Assembly (NCBI RefSeq): GCF_008693185.1
Contig: NZ_VXKN01000007.1
Coordinates: 62,001-126,000, forward strand
From: Acinetobacter qingfengensis
Lineage (GTDB): Bacteria > Pseudomonadota > Gammaproteobacteria > Pseudomonadales > Moraxellaceae
Direction of reading: 5' to 3'
DNA length: 64,000 nt
Each line of letters begins with the position of its first letter. Position 1 is the stretch's first letter. This document shows positions 32,256-39,800 of the stretch, piece after piece. Made by a program: the position numbers and the translations under genes. The notes beneath the pieces are model-generated. The model searched no databases. It was not told the DNA's origin and saw only the letters and a program-made list of their open reading frames with translations.

Positions 32256-32295
32256 AAAAAAAGAAGGTAAAACTACCCTGTTTACCTTCTTTTAT
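32256..32295 (+). terminator. Intrinsic terminator after the aldehyde dehydrogenase gene
   Basis: AAAGAAGGTAAA (32260-32271) and TTTACCTTCTTT (32281-32292) form a perfect 12-bp stem. The A-rich 5' side and T-rich 3' side allow termination in both directions, which also serves the convergent gene at 32303. Confidence 0.85.
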
Positions 32296-32302
32296 TGAAG
32301 TT

Positions 32303-32515
32303 TTACTTATTATGATCATCAAAAAAAGTAATCTTAAATTGATATTTAAATAGCACAGCACATCCTAAAAAGCATAATCCAATCACAATAAAAATCACTG
32401 AAAATGTAAAGAAATAACACACCATACTTGCAACCGCAAATAGAATAAACAGAATAAATATTAACTTTAAACCCCAGTCTATCCATGGGTCGTCATGATC
32501 TCTGTACATTGTCAT
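32303..32515 (-). CDS. Small two-helix membrane protein
   Basis: A 70-residue protein with a short charged N-terminus (MTMYRDHDDPWIDWGLK) and two hydrophobic segments (LIFILFILFAVASMVCYFF and VIFIVIGLCFLGCAVLF). I recognise no family. It is a small inner-membrane protein by composition. The hydrophobic pattern and the terminator placed just beyond its stop support a real gene. Confidence 0.5.
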   Translation of the reverse strand: MTMYRDHDDPWIDWGLKLIFILFILFAVASMVCYFFTFSVIFIVIGLCFLGCAVLFKYQFKITFFDDHNK

Positions 32516-32673
32516 CCTGCATATTGTGAAAAATACGTTCGTGTACTATAACGACATCACTTATACACAAAATACCTACAGAAAAGCAATGATATTCATC
32601 TAATTAATGATAATTATTTTCAATATAAGTGATGAATTTGGCTTTTTTAATCGTATTGTGTAATTACAACAAA

Positions 32674-33372
32674 TTAAATATTTAAATCAAAAAACGTACC
32701 AATCCAACTGGTAAATAGCATTGCTGCAGCACCCCATAAACTAATGCGTAATGCTCCTTTTAGTATTGATGTTCCTGCCAGATAACTAGAAATGATACCA
32801 AGTATTGCCAAAGCAATAATTCCAACCACAATCATTGCCTGATGCAGAATATGTTCTGGCAATAATAAAATTGAAAGCACAGGTAAAATTGCACCTAATG
32901 AAAATGCCGTCGCAGAAGATAAAGCTGCCTGTACCGGTTTAGCCAGAGTATGTTCATTAATACCAATTTCATCGCGGGCATGTGCAGCCAGAGCATTATG
33001 TTCTGTCAACTGTACAGCAACTTGATGTGCTAATTCAGCATCCAATCCTCTGTGAATATAAATCTGGGTTAACTCTTTTAATTCTGCTTCTGGATTATGG
33101 TGTAACTCTCTTTGTTCAAGTGCCAGATCTGTTTTTTCAATATCTTCTTGAGATTTAACTGACACGTACTCCCCTGCTGCCATGGATACTGCTCCAGAAA
33201 TCCAGCCGGCCAGACAGGCAACCAGTAAAACTTCTTGATCAGCCCCACTTGCAGCAATTCCAGCAACAAGACTAGTCACCGAAATGATGCCATCATTTGC
33301 ACCCAATACAGCAGCTCTGAGCCATCCTAGTCTTTCAATGTAATGTTTTTCGTGGTGATGTGAAATTGTCAT
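32674..33372 (-). CDS. VIT1/CCC1-family transporter
   Basis: A 232-residue membrane protein with five predicted helices. The opening block LGWLRAAVLGANDGIISVTSLVAGIAAS and SGAVSMAAGEYVSVKSQEDIEKTDLALEQREL, followed by an acidic cytoplasmic metal-binding segment, are diagnostic of vacuolar-iron-transporter-like proteins. Bacterial members are thought to export Fe(II) or Mn(II). It is divergent from the guanidine-region ABC permease operon and shares with it an intergenic region of under 300 bases. Confidence 0.85.
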   Translation of the reverse strand: MTISHHHEKHYIERLGWLRAAVLGANDGIISVTSLVAGIAASGADQEVLLVACLAGWISGAVSMAAGEYVSVKSQEDIEKTDLALEQRELHHNPEAELKELTQIYIHRGLDAELAHQVAVQLTEHNALAAHARDEIGINEHTLAKPVQAALSSATAFSLGAILPVLSILLLPEHILHQAMIVVGIIALAILGIISSYLAGTSILKGALRISLWGAAAMLFTSWIGTFFDLNI

Positions 33373-33581
33373 GTGATGCTGTACCTATTCTCATTTATCT
33401 AAAAATGCAAAATAACGATCTAATATTTATTCTGTATTATGATCAATTACTCATAGAAATCTAAGCGATTATCTGATTTTTAGCTGATTAGCAGTACTCA
33501 AATTACCAGTACTTTGCATTTACGTCTATAACATTGATGTTTCAACATGATTTCATAAGATTAAGATATTTTTTGAGCAAA

Positions 33582-33598
33582 ATGGCATTAATATTGCT
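33582..33598 (+). promoter_or_regulatory. Sigma-54-type (-24/-12) promoter of the ABC/oxygenase operon
   Basis: ATGGCATTAATATTGCT has GG at 33584-33585 and GC at 33596-33597 with the strict 10-base gap, plus the TGGCA and TTGC context of RpoN promoters. Predicted transcription start is about 33608. It is one of three such elements, each paired with a NikR-like operator. Confidence 0.75.
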
Positions 33599-33605
33599 TT
33601 AATTA

Positions 33606-33633
33606 GTAATACTATTTTTTAAAAAAGTAATAC
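33606..33633 (+). promoter_or_regulatory. NikR-like operator, copy 1 (ABC/oxygenase operon)
   Basis: GTAATA-N16-TAATAC, one base from the ideal GTATTA-N16-TAATAC. It is embedded in a 38-bp block nearly identical to the copy at 48.3 kb. It covers the predicted transcription start of the sigma-54 element, which suggests repression. Confidence 0.75.
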
Positions 33634-33649
33634 TAAAGCGGTAGTGCCT

Positions 33650-34585
33650 ATGTCAAATACTCACCTATCCAAAAATTGTACGCTGCTCCTCAGTATGGCA
33701 TCTTTTTTGATTCCTCTTTTGATCTGGTGTGCAGTTAGCTATTTACCTTTTATCTGGCATCCACAGGTGCAAATCACCAACTCAGGCAGTGTCACATATT
33801 TTCAGGTCAATAGTCGTGTAGAAAAAACTATGTTCTATCAGGAAGCTCAAAATGCTATTAATCATCATCAAACCCTACCTGAAGGTAAATTGGTCAATCC
33901 GATTTATCTTCCCGCTCCGCATGAAGTTGCCAAAGCACTGGTAACAGCATTTACCACACCACCTGCTCAGGCTGATGCACCGTGGTTACATCAAAGTTTA
34001 TGGCATAGTATCAAAATCGTATTTACTGCATTTTTGTTTTCTACGCTGATTGGTGTGCCACTTGGCATTTTATGTGGATTTTCCAGCATTATTTCCCATT
34101 TAACCGAACCCTTTGTTGAGTTTTTCCGATATCTACCAGCTCCTGCATTTGGCGCACTAGCTGTTGCCATATTGGGAATTAATGATGCACCGAAAATTGC
34201 CATTATTGTTATTGGTGCCTTATTTCAGCAAATTTTGATTATTGCCAATACTACCCGCATGGTGGATCGTGGTCTGATTGAAGCCGGCTACACACTTGGT
34301 ACAAATCGTTTAAAAAGTCTATTTCATGTTGTCATTCCGGCAGCATTACCGGATATTTACCGTGATCAACGAGTATTGTTAGGCTGGGCATGGACTTATT
34401 TGATTGTTTCCGAGTTGATCGGTGCGACTTCTGGTATTACCTGGTTCATTACGCAACAAGCACGCTATCAACATTTTGACAATGTTTATGCCGCTATTTT
34501 GATTATTGGCATGATTGGTCTGGTTTGCGATTTTCTTCTCATGAAATTAGGTGAGCATTTATTTAAATGGAAAAAAGGAGCATAA
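33650..34585 (+). CDS. ABC transporter permease, NitT/TauT-like
   Basis: A 311-residue permease with a first membrane helix (LLLSMASFLIPLLIWCAVSYLPF), a periplasmic loop of about 60 residues, then five core helices. The cytoplasmic EAA loop, EAGYTLGTNRLKSLFHVVIPAALPD, contacts the ATPase. It belongs to the nitrate/taurine/sulfonate-type importers often found with guanidine and urea carboxylase genes. Start is ATG 33650; a GTG two codons upstream is also possible. Its likely binding proteins are encoded at 37.7-39.8 kb under a sister promoter and operator, so guanidine or a guanidino compound is the inferred substrate. Confidence 0.85.
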   Translation: MSNTHLSKNCTLLLSMASFLIPLLIWCAVSYLPFIWHPQVQITNSGSVTYFQVNSRVEKTMFYQEAQNAINHHQTLPEGKLVNPIYLPAPHEVAKALVTAFTTPPAQADAPWLHQSLWHSIKIVFTAFLFSTLIGVPLGILCGFSSIISHLTEPFVEFFRYLPAPAFGALAVAILGINDAPKIAIIVIGALFQQILIIANTTRMVDRGLIEAGYTLGTNRLKSLFHVVIPAALPDIYRDQRVLLGWAWTYLIVSELIGATSGITWFITQQARYQHFDNVYAAILIIGMIGLVCDFLLMKLGEHLFKWKKGA

Positions 34586-34587
34586 AC

Positions 34588-35466
34588 ATGAATGAAATTT
34601 TTGATGCAACCGCATATTTCGATAATATTTATGCTCGCCCTGTGATGCTGGAAACCAGATCACTTACTCAGATTTTTCGGCATGGTAAATTACAACGCAC
34701 AGTTTTGAATCAAATTGATTTACAAGTACACAAACGCGAATTTATTTGTGTCATTGGACCATCAGGTTGTGGTAAATCAACACTAAGTCGTATTGTAGCC
34801 GGATTGGATAGTTTTCATAGTGGTGAAGTTCTGGTTGATGGACAGCCTATTCAAGGTACCAGTGCCGAACGGGGCATGGTATTTCAAGGTTATACATTAT
34901 TTCCATGGAAAACCGTCAAGCAAAATGTCATGTTCGGTCCATTGATGAAAGGTTTGAGTCAGACCCGTGCCGAAGAAATGGCGAGGGAGTGGATCAATAT
35001 TATTGGTTTGGAAAAATATGAAAATCAATATCCACATGAGCTTTCGGGTGGAATGAAACAACGGGTTGCTATTGCTCGAGCATTGGTCAACGAACCTAAA
35101 TTATTACTCATGGATGAACCTTTTGGTGCGCTTGATCCACACACCCGTCAAAAAATGCAAAAGCATTTGATGGATTTATGGCAAAACATTGACCTGACCA
35201 TTTTATTTGTCACACATGACATGGATGAAGCAATTCTATTGGCAGACCGAATAGTTGTTTTAAAAAGTAATCCTGGGGAAATTAAAGAAATTATTGAAGT
35301 TAATTTACCTCGTCCCCGTTACAGCGATTTAATCCATAGTACCGAGTTCAAACAACTCCGGGCACATATCGATGTATTGGTACATGCACAAGAAGATTCT
35401 CTTGATCCTGCTTTACAGAATTTACCTAAAATCCCCCGTATGCGTCATATAGACACATCTGAATAA
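34588..35466 (+). CDS. ABC transporter ATP-binding protein, NitT/TauT-like
   Basis: The start at 34588 follows AAAGGAG by 7 bases; an in-frame ATG at 34567 overlaps the permease and lacks such a site. The protein (292 residues) has Walker A (GPSGCGKST), Q-loop ([13 protein letters not shown]), the ABC signature LSGGMKQR, Walker B ([12 protein letters not shown]) and the H-loop (VTHDMDEA). It therefore powers the adjacent permease. It sits 2 bases after the permease stop. A C-terminal tail of about 40 residues extends beyond the usual domain. Confidence 0.9.
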   Translation: MNEIFDATAYFDNIYARPVMLETRSLTQIFRHGKLQRTVLNQIDLQVHKREFICVIGPSGCGKSTLSRIVAGLDSFHSGEVLVDGQPIQGTSAERGMVFQGYTLFPWKTVKQNVMFGPLMKGLSQTRAEEMAREWINIIGLEKYENQYPHELSGGMKQRVAIARALVNEPKLLLMDEPFGALDPHTRQKMQKHLMDLWQNIDLTILFVTHDMDEAILLADRIVVLKSNPGEIKEIIEVNLPRPRYSDLIHSTEFKQLRAHIDVLVHAQEDSLDPALQNLPKIPRMRHIDTSE

Positions 35467-35510
35467 GATTTAAATATCACCTTTGGGACGACCTAAAGTG
35501 TGTCTTTATC

Positions 35511-35528
35511 ATGCTGGACGACCAGCAT
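35511..35528 (+). other. Perfect hairpin between the ATPase and oxygenase genes
   Basis: ATGCTGG-ACGA-CCAGCAT makes a 7-bp stem with a 4-base loop, 16 bases before the oxygenase ATG and immediately upstream of its GGAG. There is no U-run, so an RNA-stability or processing element is more likely than a terminator. Confidence 0.5.
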
Positions 35529-35543
35529 TCTGGAGTGAAATTC

Positions 35544-36605
35544 ATGACTTCAAAAAACCCTAAAGCGTTTGATCATATTCCTGTCATTGATATTTGTGGA
35601 CTTTACAGCAATGATCTGGAACAACAAAAACTTGTTGCAACACAACTCGGCCATGCAGCAGAAAATGTGGGATTTTTTTATATTACTGGGCACAAAATAC
35701 CCCCTCAAATTTTTGAAAAACTACTTAATCAGGCGAAAGCTTTTTTTGCCTTACCACTTGATGAAAAAATGAAATATTATGCCGAGCTGCACGGCATTAA
35801 ACATCGTGGTTATGTTCCTGTTGGTGAAGAAGGTTATGGAAGTGCTGACGAAGACAGTCCAGATGATAACAAAGAGGCTTTCGATTTAAGTTGGGATTTA
35901 CCAGAAAATGATCCTGATGTCCTTGCAAACAAACCAATGCATGGTTCAAATGTCTGGGCAGATCTACCCGAATTTCAGCAAGATGTCAGTGATTATTATC
36001 AGGAAGTAATTGCATTAGGTCGGGTATTATTACGTGGTTTTGAACTAGCATTAGGTTTAAAATTAAATGATTTAAATCAATTGGTGAATAAGCCAACCTC
36101 TCAACTGCGATTGTTACATTATGCTTATAACCCAAATATAGAAGACAAACTCGGTTTTGGTGCGCACACGGATATGGAATTATTTACCATATTAAAACCA
36201 ACAACTTCGGGTCTGGAGGTGATGAATTCTGAAGGTGTTTGGATTGATGCACCACCCATTGAAAATGCTTATGTGATCAATATCGGTGATATGACAGAGG
36301 CATTAAGTGGCGGACGTTTTATCGCAACTTCTCATCGTGTACGGAAAGTCAAAGAAGAACGTTACTCGTTTCCACTTTTCTTTGCGTGTGACTATGACGT
36401 TATTATTGAGCCTTTACCCCAGTTTTCCACAATCGAAAGTCGCCAAAAATATCCGCCATTAAAAGCAGGCCAACATCTTTTTGAGGTTAGTGCAAAAGGA
36501 TTTCGTTATATGAAACGCATGGTCAGAAATGGAGAAATTATATTGAGTGGCAATGATGTAACCTTTGGAAAACATCGTACCGACATATCATCAGAAACAG
36601 AATAA
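35544..36605 (+). CDS. 2-oxoglutarate/Fe(II)-dependent oxygenase of the isopenicillin-N-synthase-like family
   Basis: The start at 35544 is set by GGAG 11 bases upstream. The 353-residue protein has the DIOX_N region (IPVIDICGLYSND, NVGFFYITGHKIP) and a complete double-stranded beta-helix core: iron ligands His208, Asp210 and His264, and the 2-oxoglutarate site Arg273-x-Ser275. An active enzyme is expected. The family includes plant and bacterial enzymes that hydroxylate arginine-like substrates and release guanidine (2-ODD-C23, ethylene-forming enzyme), though similarity to ethylene-forming enzyme itself is weak. In this operon it may produce or pre-process a guanidino substrate; this is inference from context. 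Confidence 0.85.
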   Translation: MTSKNPKAFDHIPVIDICGLYSNDLEQQKLVATQLGHAAENVGFFYITGHKIPPQIFEKLLNQAKAFFALPLDEKMKYYAELHGIKHRGYVPVGEEGYGSADEDSPDDNKEAFDLSWDLPENDPDVLANKPMHGSNVWADLPEFQQDVSDYYQEVIALGRVLLRGFELALGLKLNDLNQLVNKPTSQLRLLHYAYNPNIEDKLGFGAHTDMELFTILKPTTSGLEVMNSEGVWIDAPPIENAYVINIGDMTEALSGGRFIATSHRVRKVKEERYSFPLFFACDYDVIIEPLPQFSTIESRQKYPPLKAGQHLFEVSAKGFRYMKRMVRNGEIILSGNDVTFGKHRTDISSETE

Positions 36606-36617
36606 TTCAGGCATACT

Positions 36618-37526
36618 ATGAATTTTAATCCAATAACAGTCAATATAGAGCAAATTGCAGTTTGCTCTTATTCCATTCCGGGATTTGTTGACTTTATGAC
36701 TTCAAATGAAAATTATATCTGGATCACTAATCCTAGCCAAAACACAGTTCAATGTTTTAATCGATCTCAGCCTACGCCATTCTATGAAACTCACGTTCCA
36801 CAGGCTGTAGGCGTTCCTGTTTATGCTTTTTCTGCGGTATGGGTGGCCAGTTTACAACAACGGGCAATTTATAAAATAGCACCAGAAACGGGAGCAGTTC
36901 TAGCCATCATCGCTACAGGTTTGGGAGATTTAAGTGGAGAGTTTAGTTTGGCTGCATCACCTGAAGGAATTTGGGTTGTGTGTGGCGAAGGTCAGCTCTG
37001 CATGATTGAACCTGCTAGCTGTGAAATCACTCATACATTACAAATTGCACCTCATTCGTACAATTTAAGTTATGGTGATGATGCATTATGGCTAAGTAAT
37101 CAGTACCATGATTCTGTGCAACGTATCAATCCTCTGACTTTGCGTATCACACATCAAATTCAAGTTGATAAAAAACCAGTATTTCTGGCTTTTGGTGAAC
37201 ATGCAATTTGGACACTAAATCAGACCCACGGAACAGTCAGTAAAATTGATCCTGTTTTAAAATGCGTTGTTGCCACGATCCAATTGCCAGAACAGGCAAA
37301 AGGCGATGGTGGAGATATTTGTGTGAGTCATGGAAAAGTTTGGATTAGAACCACTCATATGTTACTGATTCAGGTCGATTGCCAAACGTTGAAAATAGAA
37401 AAAGTGTATCAGCATGATATACCGGCTGGCAGTGGTGCGGTTTGTCCGCAGCATAATTTGTTGTGGATTTCGGCACATGACATTGATAAATTATGGGCAG
37501 TCCCGTTATCCCACGATGTAAACTAA
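36618..37526 (+). CDS. Cytoplasmic beta-propeller protein (Vgb/NHL/YVTN-like)
   Basis: This 302-residue protein is built of about six to seven repeats with the pattern xWV(x)N...VxxIDPxT, e.g. YIWITNPSQNTVQCFN, AVWVASLQQRAIYKIAPETG, ALWLSNQYHDSVQRINPLT, AIWTLNQTHGTVSKIDP. This is typical of streptogramin-lyase/NHL-like propellers. There is no signal peptide. It is 12 bases after the oxygenase and ends the operon. It could be a lactonase or lyase acting on the oxygenase product, or a binding scaffold; no catalytic residues can be assigned by eye. The association of a propeller with guanidine genes is unusual. Confidence 0.75.
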   Translation: MNFNPITVNIEQIAVCSYSIPGFVDFMTSNENYIWITNPSQNTVQCFNRSQPTPFYETHVPQAVGVPVYAFSAVWVASLQQRAIYKIAPETGAVLAIIATGLGDLSGEFSLAASPEGIWVVCGEGQLCMIEPASCEITHTLQIAPHSYNLSYGDDALWLSNQYHDSVQRINPLTLRITHQIQVDKKPVFLAFGEHAIWTLNQTHGTVSKIDPVLKCVVATIQLPEQAKGDGGDICVSHGKVWIRTTHMLLIQVDCQTLKIEKVYQHDIPAGSGAVCPQHNLLWISAHDIDKLWAVPLSHDVN

Positions 37527-37558
37527 AAAACTCAGAGCAAATTAAATCAAATCACATT

Positions 37559-37587
37559 CCAAAAACAGTGTGCCCAACTGTTTTTGG
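37559..37587. terminator. Bidirectional terminator between convergent operons
   Basis: CCAAAAACAGT and ACTGTTTTTGG form a perfect 11-bp stem with a 7-base loop, between the propeller gene (+) and the binding-protein gene (-). A second weaker stem, TGCCTTAA/TTAAGGCA (37616-37648), lies closer to the - strand gene end. Confidence 0.75.
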
Positions 37588-37657
37588 ACGTATATCTTAT
37601 CTGTCTGTTTTTAAATGCCTTAAATGAACTTAATATCAAATTAAGGCAGCTATGAAT

Positions 37658-38686
37658 TTAGGGTAATTCATTTACTATATCTGGGTAAATTGCCCCATCC
37701 ACATTTACAGATTTACTATAAATACCATTTTTTAAATTGAATTCATTGACATTATAAGAAGATCCATACAAGGAACTTAATTCTTTATTTTTTTGCATAA
37801 CTTTTTTATTTTCTTGCAAGCTCAATATATGTACACCATCTATCATTTCGCTAAATTCTGTGGTGGAAATCCCCGCTTTCTTTGCCATAATATTGATGGC
37901 ATCATCTCTGGTCTTTGGATCATTTAAATAATTAACTGCTTTATCCCAAGCAATAATCAGTTTCTTCCAGTCTTCTCTTCTTGTTTCAAGACTTTGTGCA
38001 TTAACTGATAAGGTGTCGTAAATTAAACCAGGTTTATCTTTTGATGAATAAATCACCTTAGAACCGGGAACAGCTTTTAATGCCTGATTTGCCATAGGTT
38101 GCCATAATACAACCGCAGAAACATCAGGGCTGGTAAACACCTGTGATAATTGTGAGGTAGAGGCATTAAGCACTTTAAAATCTTTTGGATCGAGATGATG
38201 ATCTGCAAGTGCAGTATTAAAAAGTAAATCACTGACCAAACCTTTTTCAAAGGCAACGGTTTTACCTTTTAAATCTTGTAATGAATGAATATCCGGTTTT
38301 GCAAGAATAACATCTGTTCCATTGGAATAATCAACGGCCAAAATAATTACACCTTTGGTACCGCCTGAGGAAAGCATAAAATTATCCCCATTCGTCACTA
38401 TGTTCGCATCAAGTTTCCTTGCTAAAAATGCATCAATTGAAGATGCATAATCAGCAAAATATTCAAATTTTACATTAACGCCACTTTCTTTGATCCAGCC
38501 TTTTTCAAGGGCAAGTTGCCAAACCATCGAACTTGGAAATTCATTATAAGGAATAACTAAAGGGGTTGATGTCGCTGCTGTTGTGGTTGAGTCAGTTTTT
38601 GCTTGAGGTACTTTCGCTGTATTATCGCAGGCAACAAGCATCAAACTTAATGTAATTGAAGCAGATAAAGTCAAAACACGCATCAT
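37658..38686 (-). CDS. ABC substrate-binding lipoprotein 1, NitT/TauT-like
   Basis: A 342-residue periplasmic lipoprotein with signal MMRVLTLSASITLSLMLVAC (lipobox LVAC), then a low-complexity Thr/Ala/Ser linker and an NMT1/THI5-like two-lobe binding fold (IPYNEFPSSMVWQLALEKGWIKESGVNVKFEYF, LKGKTVAFEKGLVSDLLF, KPGLIYDTLSVNAQS). It is a clear paralogue of the next protein, with the same DNTAK motif after the lipid Cys. An ATG at 38698 in the same frame is an alternative start. It is last in the operon with allophanate hydrolase and likely serves the ABC permease at 33.6 kb. Confidence 0.85.
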   Translation of the reverse strand: MMRVLTLSASITLSLMLVACDNTAKVPQAKTDSTTTAATSTPLVIPYNEFPSSMVWQLALEKGWIKESGVNVKFEYFADYASSIDAFLARKLDANIVTNGDNFMLSSGGTKGVIILAVDYSNGTDVILAKPDIHSLQDLKGKTVAFEKGLVSDLLFNTALADHHLDPKDFKVLNASTSQLSQVFTSPDVSAVVLWQPMANQALKAVPGSKVIYSSKDKPGLIYDTLSVNAQSLETRREDWKKLIIAWDKAVNYLNDPKTRDDAINIMAKKAGISTTEFSEMIDGVHILSLQENKKVMQKNKELSSLYGSSYNVNEFNLKNGIYSKSVNVDGAIYPDIVNELP

Positions 38687-38744
38687 ATTTATTTCCATCC
38701 AAAAATAGATAAAAGCATTACCACGATAAAATCTTTTTAATGAC

Positions 38745-39776
38745 TTAATTTGATCCTTGTACTATTGTTGGATCAATCAAGCTATCTACATCAACAAGAG
38801 TTTGATAAATTCCATTCTTCACATTAAATTCATTGACGTGATAGCTTGAACCATAAATGGAGTCCAGCGCTGCTCCTTTGGCAAAGACTTTTTTGTTTTC
38901 CTGCAAACTTAAAAAATGTGTACCATCAATCATTTTTGCATATTGGCTAGGATCCACACCTACTCGATTGGCCATAATTTTTACCGCATCATCATGTGTT
39001 TTAGGATCTTGAATATAATTCACTACCTTATCCCACACCTGAACAAATTTCGTCCATTGTTCCTTATTCTGCGTCAAACTATTCATATTGACGGATACCG
39101 TGTCGTAAATTAACCCCGGTTTATCTTTGGAAGTATAAATAATTTTTGAACCAGCAACAGATTTCAGTGCCTGACTTGCAACAGGTTGCCATACTGCAAT
39201 TGCCGAAATATCTTTACTGGCAAAAACCTGTGGTAATTCATTGGTCACAGAATTCACCAATTTAATATCAGACAAAGGAATTTTGGCATCATCCAGTGCA
39301 GTGGATAACAGTAAATGATCGACCAGACCTTTTTCTGTTGCAATCCACTTACCTTTTAGATCAGCAATATTATTAATGCCATCTTTAGCAATAATCACAT
39401 CATTACCAGCAGAATAATCGGTTGCCATGATGATGATACCTTTGGTACCACCACTAGAAGTGATTAAATTATCACCATTGGTCACCATCACAGCATCTAG
39501 TTGATTGGCAGAAAAAGCATTTAGTGAAGAAGAATAATCAAACCATTTAAAATCAACATTTAGACCGGCTTCTTTGAGCCAACCTTTATCGATGGCAATT
39601 TGCCATGCTACCCAACCCGGCCAGTCACTATAGCCAATGGTGATGGGTTTACTATTTGTCGTGCTTGATTGTTCAGATTTTGTTTGAGTATCTGGGGTCT
39701 TGGCAGTATTGTCACAAGCTGTGAGCAACATACCCAAAATTACTGATAAAGTAAGTGTTGCTGTACGATTAATCAT
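38745..39776 (-). CDS. ABC substrate-binding lipoprotein 2, NitT/TauT-like
   Basis: A 343-residue lipoprotein, signal MINRTATLTLSVILGMLLTAC (lipobox LTAC), with a GGGAG binding site before the ATG. The binding domain begins ITIGYSDWPGWVAWQIAIDKGWLKEAG and runs in parallel with its neighbour over the whole length, so the pair arose by tandem duplication. Ligand is inferred from context (guanidine or a related cation); the acidic and aromatic residues near GYSDWPGW could line a cationic site. It starts 24 bases after the allophanate hydrolase stop. Confidence 0.87.
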   Translation of the reverse strand: MINRTATLTLSVILGMLLTACDNTAKTPDTQTKSEQSSTTNSKPITIGYSDWPGWVAWQIAIDKGWLKEAGLNVDFKWFDYSSSLNAFSANQLDAVMVTNGDNLITSSGGTKGIIIMATDYSAGNDVIIAKDGINNIADLKGKWIATEKGLVDHLLLSTALDDAKIPLSDIKLVNSVTNELPQVFASKDISAIAVWQPVASQALKSVAGSKIIYTSKDKPGLIYDTVSVNMNSLTQNKEQWTKFVQVWDKVVNYIQDPKTHDDAVKIMANRVGVDPSQYAKMIDGTHFLSLQENKKVFAKGAALDSIYGSSYHVNEFNVKNGIYQTLVDVDSLIDPTIVQGSN

Positions 39777-39800
39777 GTCATTTCTCCCAAAAATGGAAAT

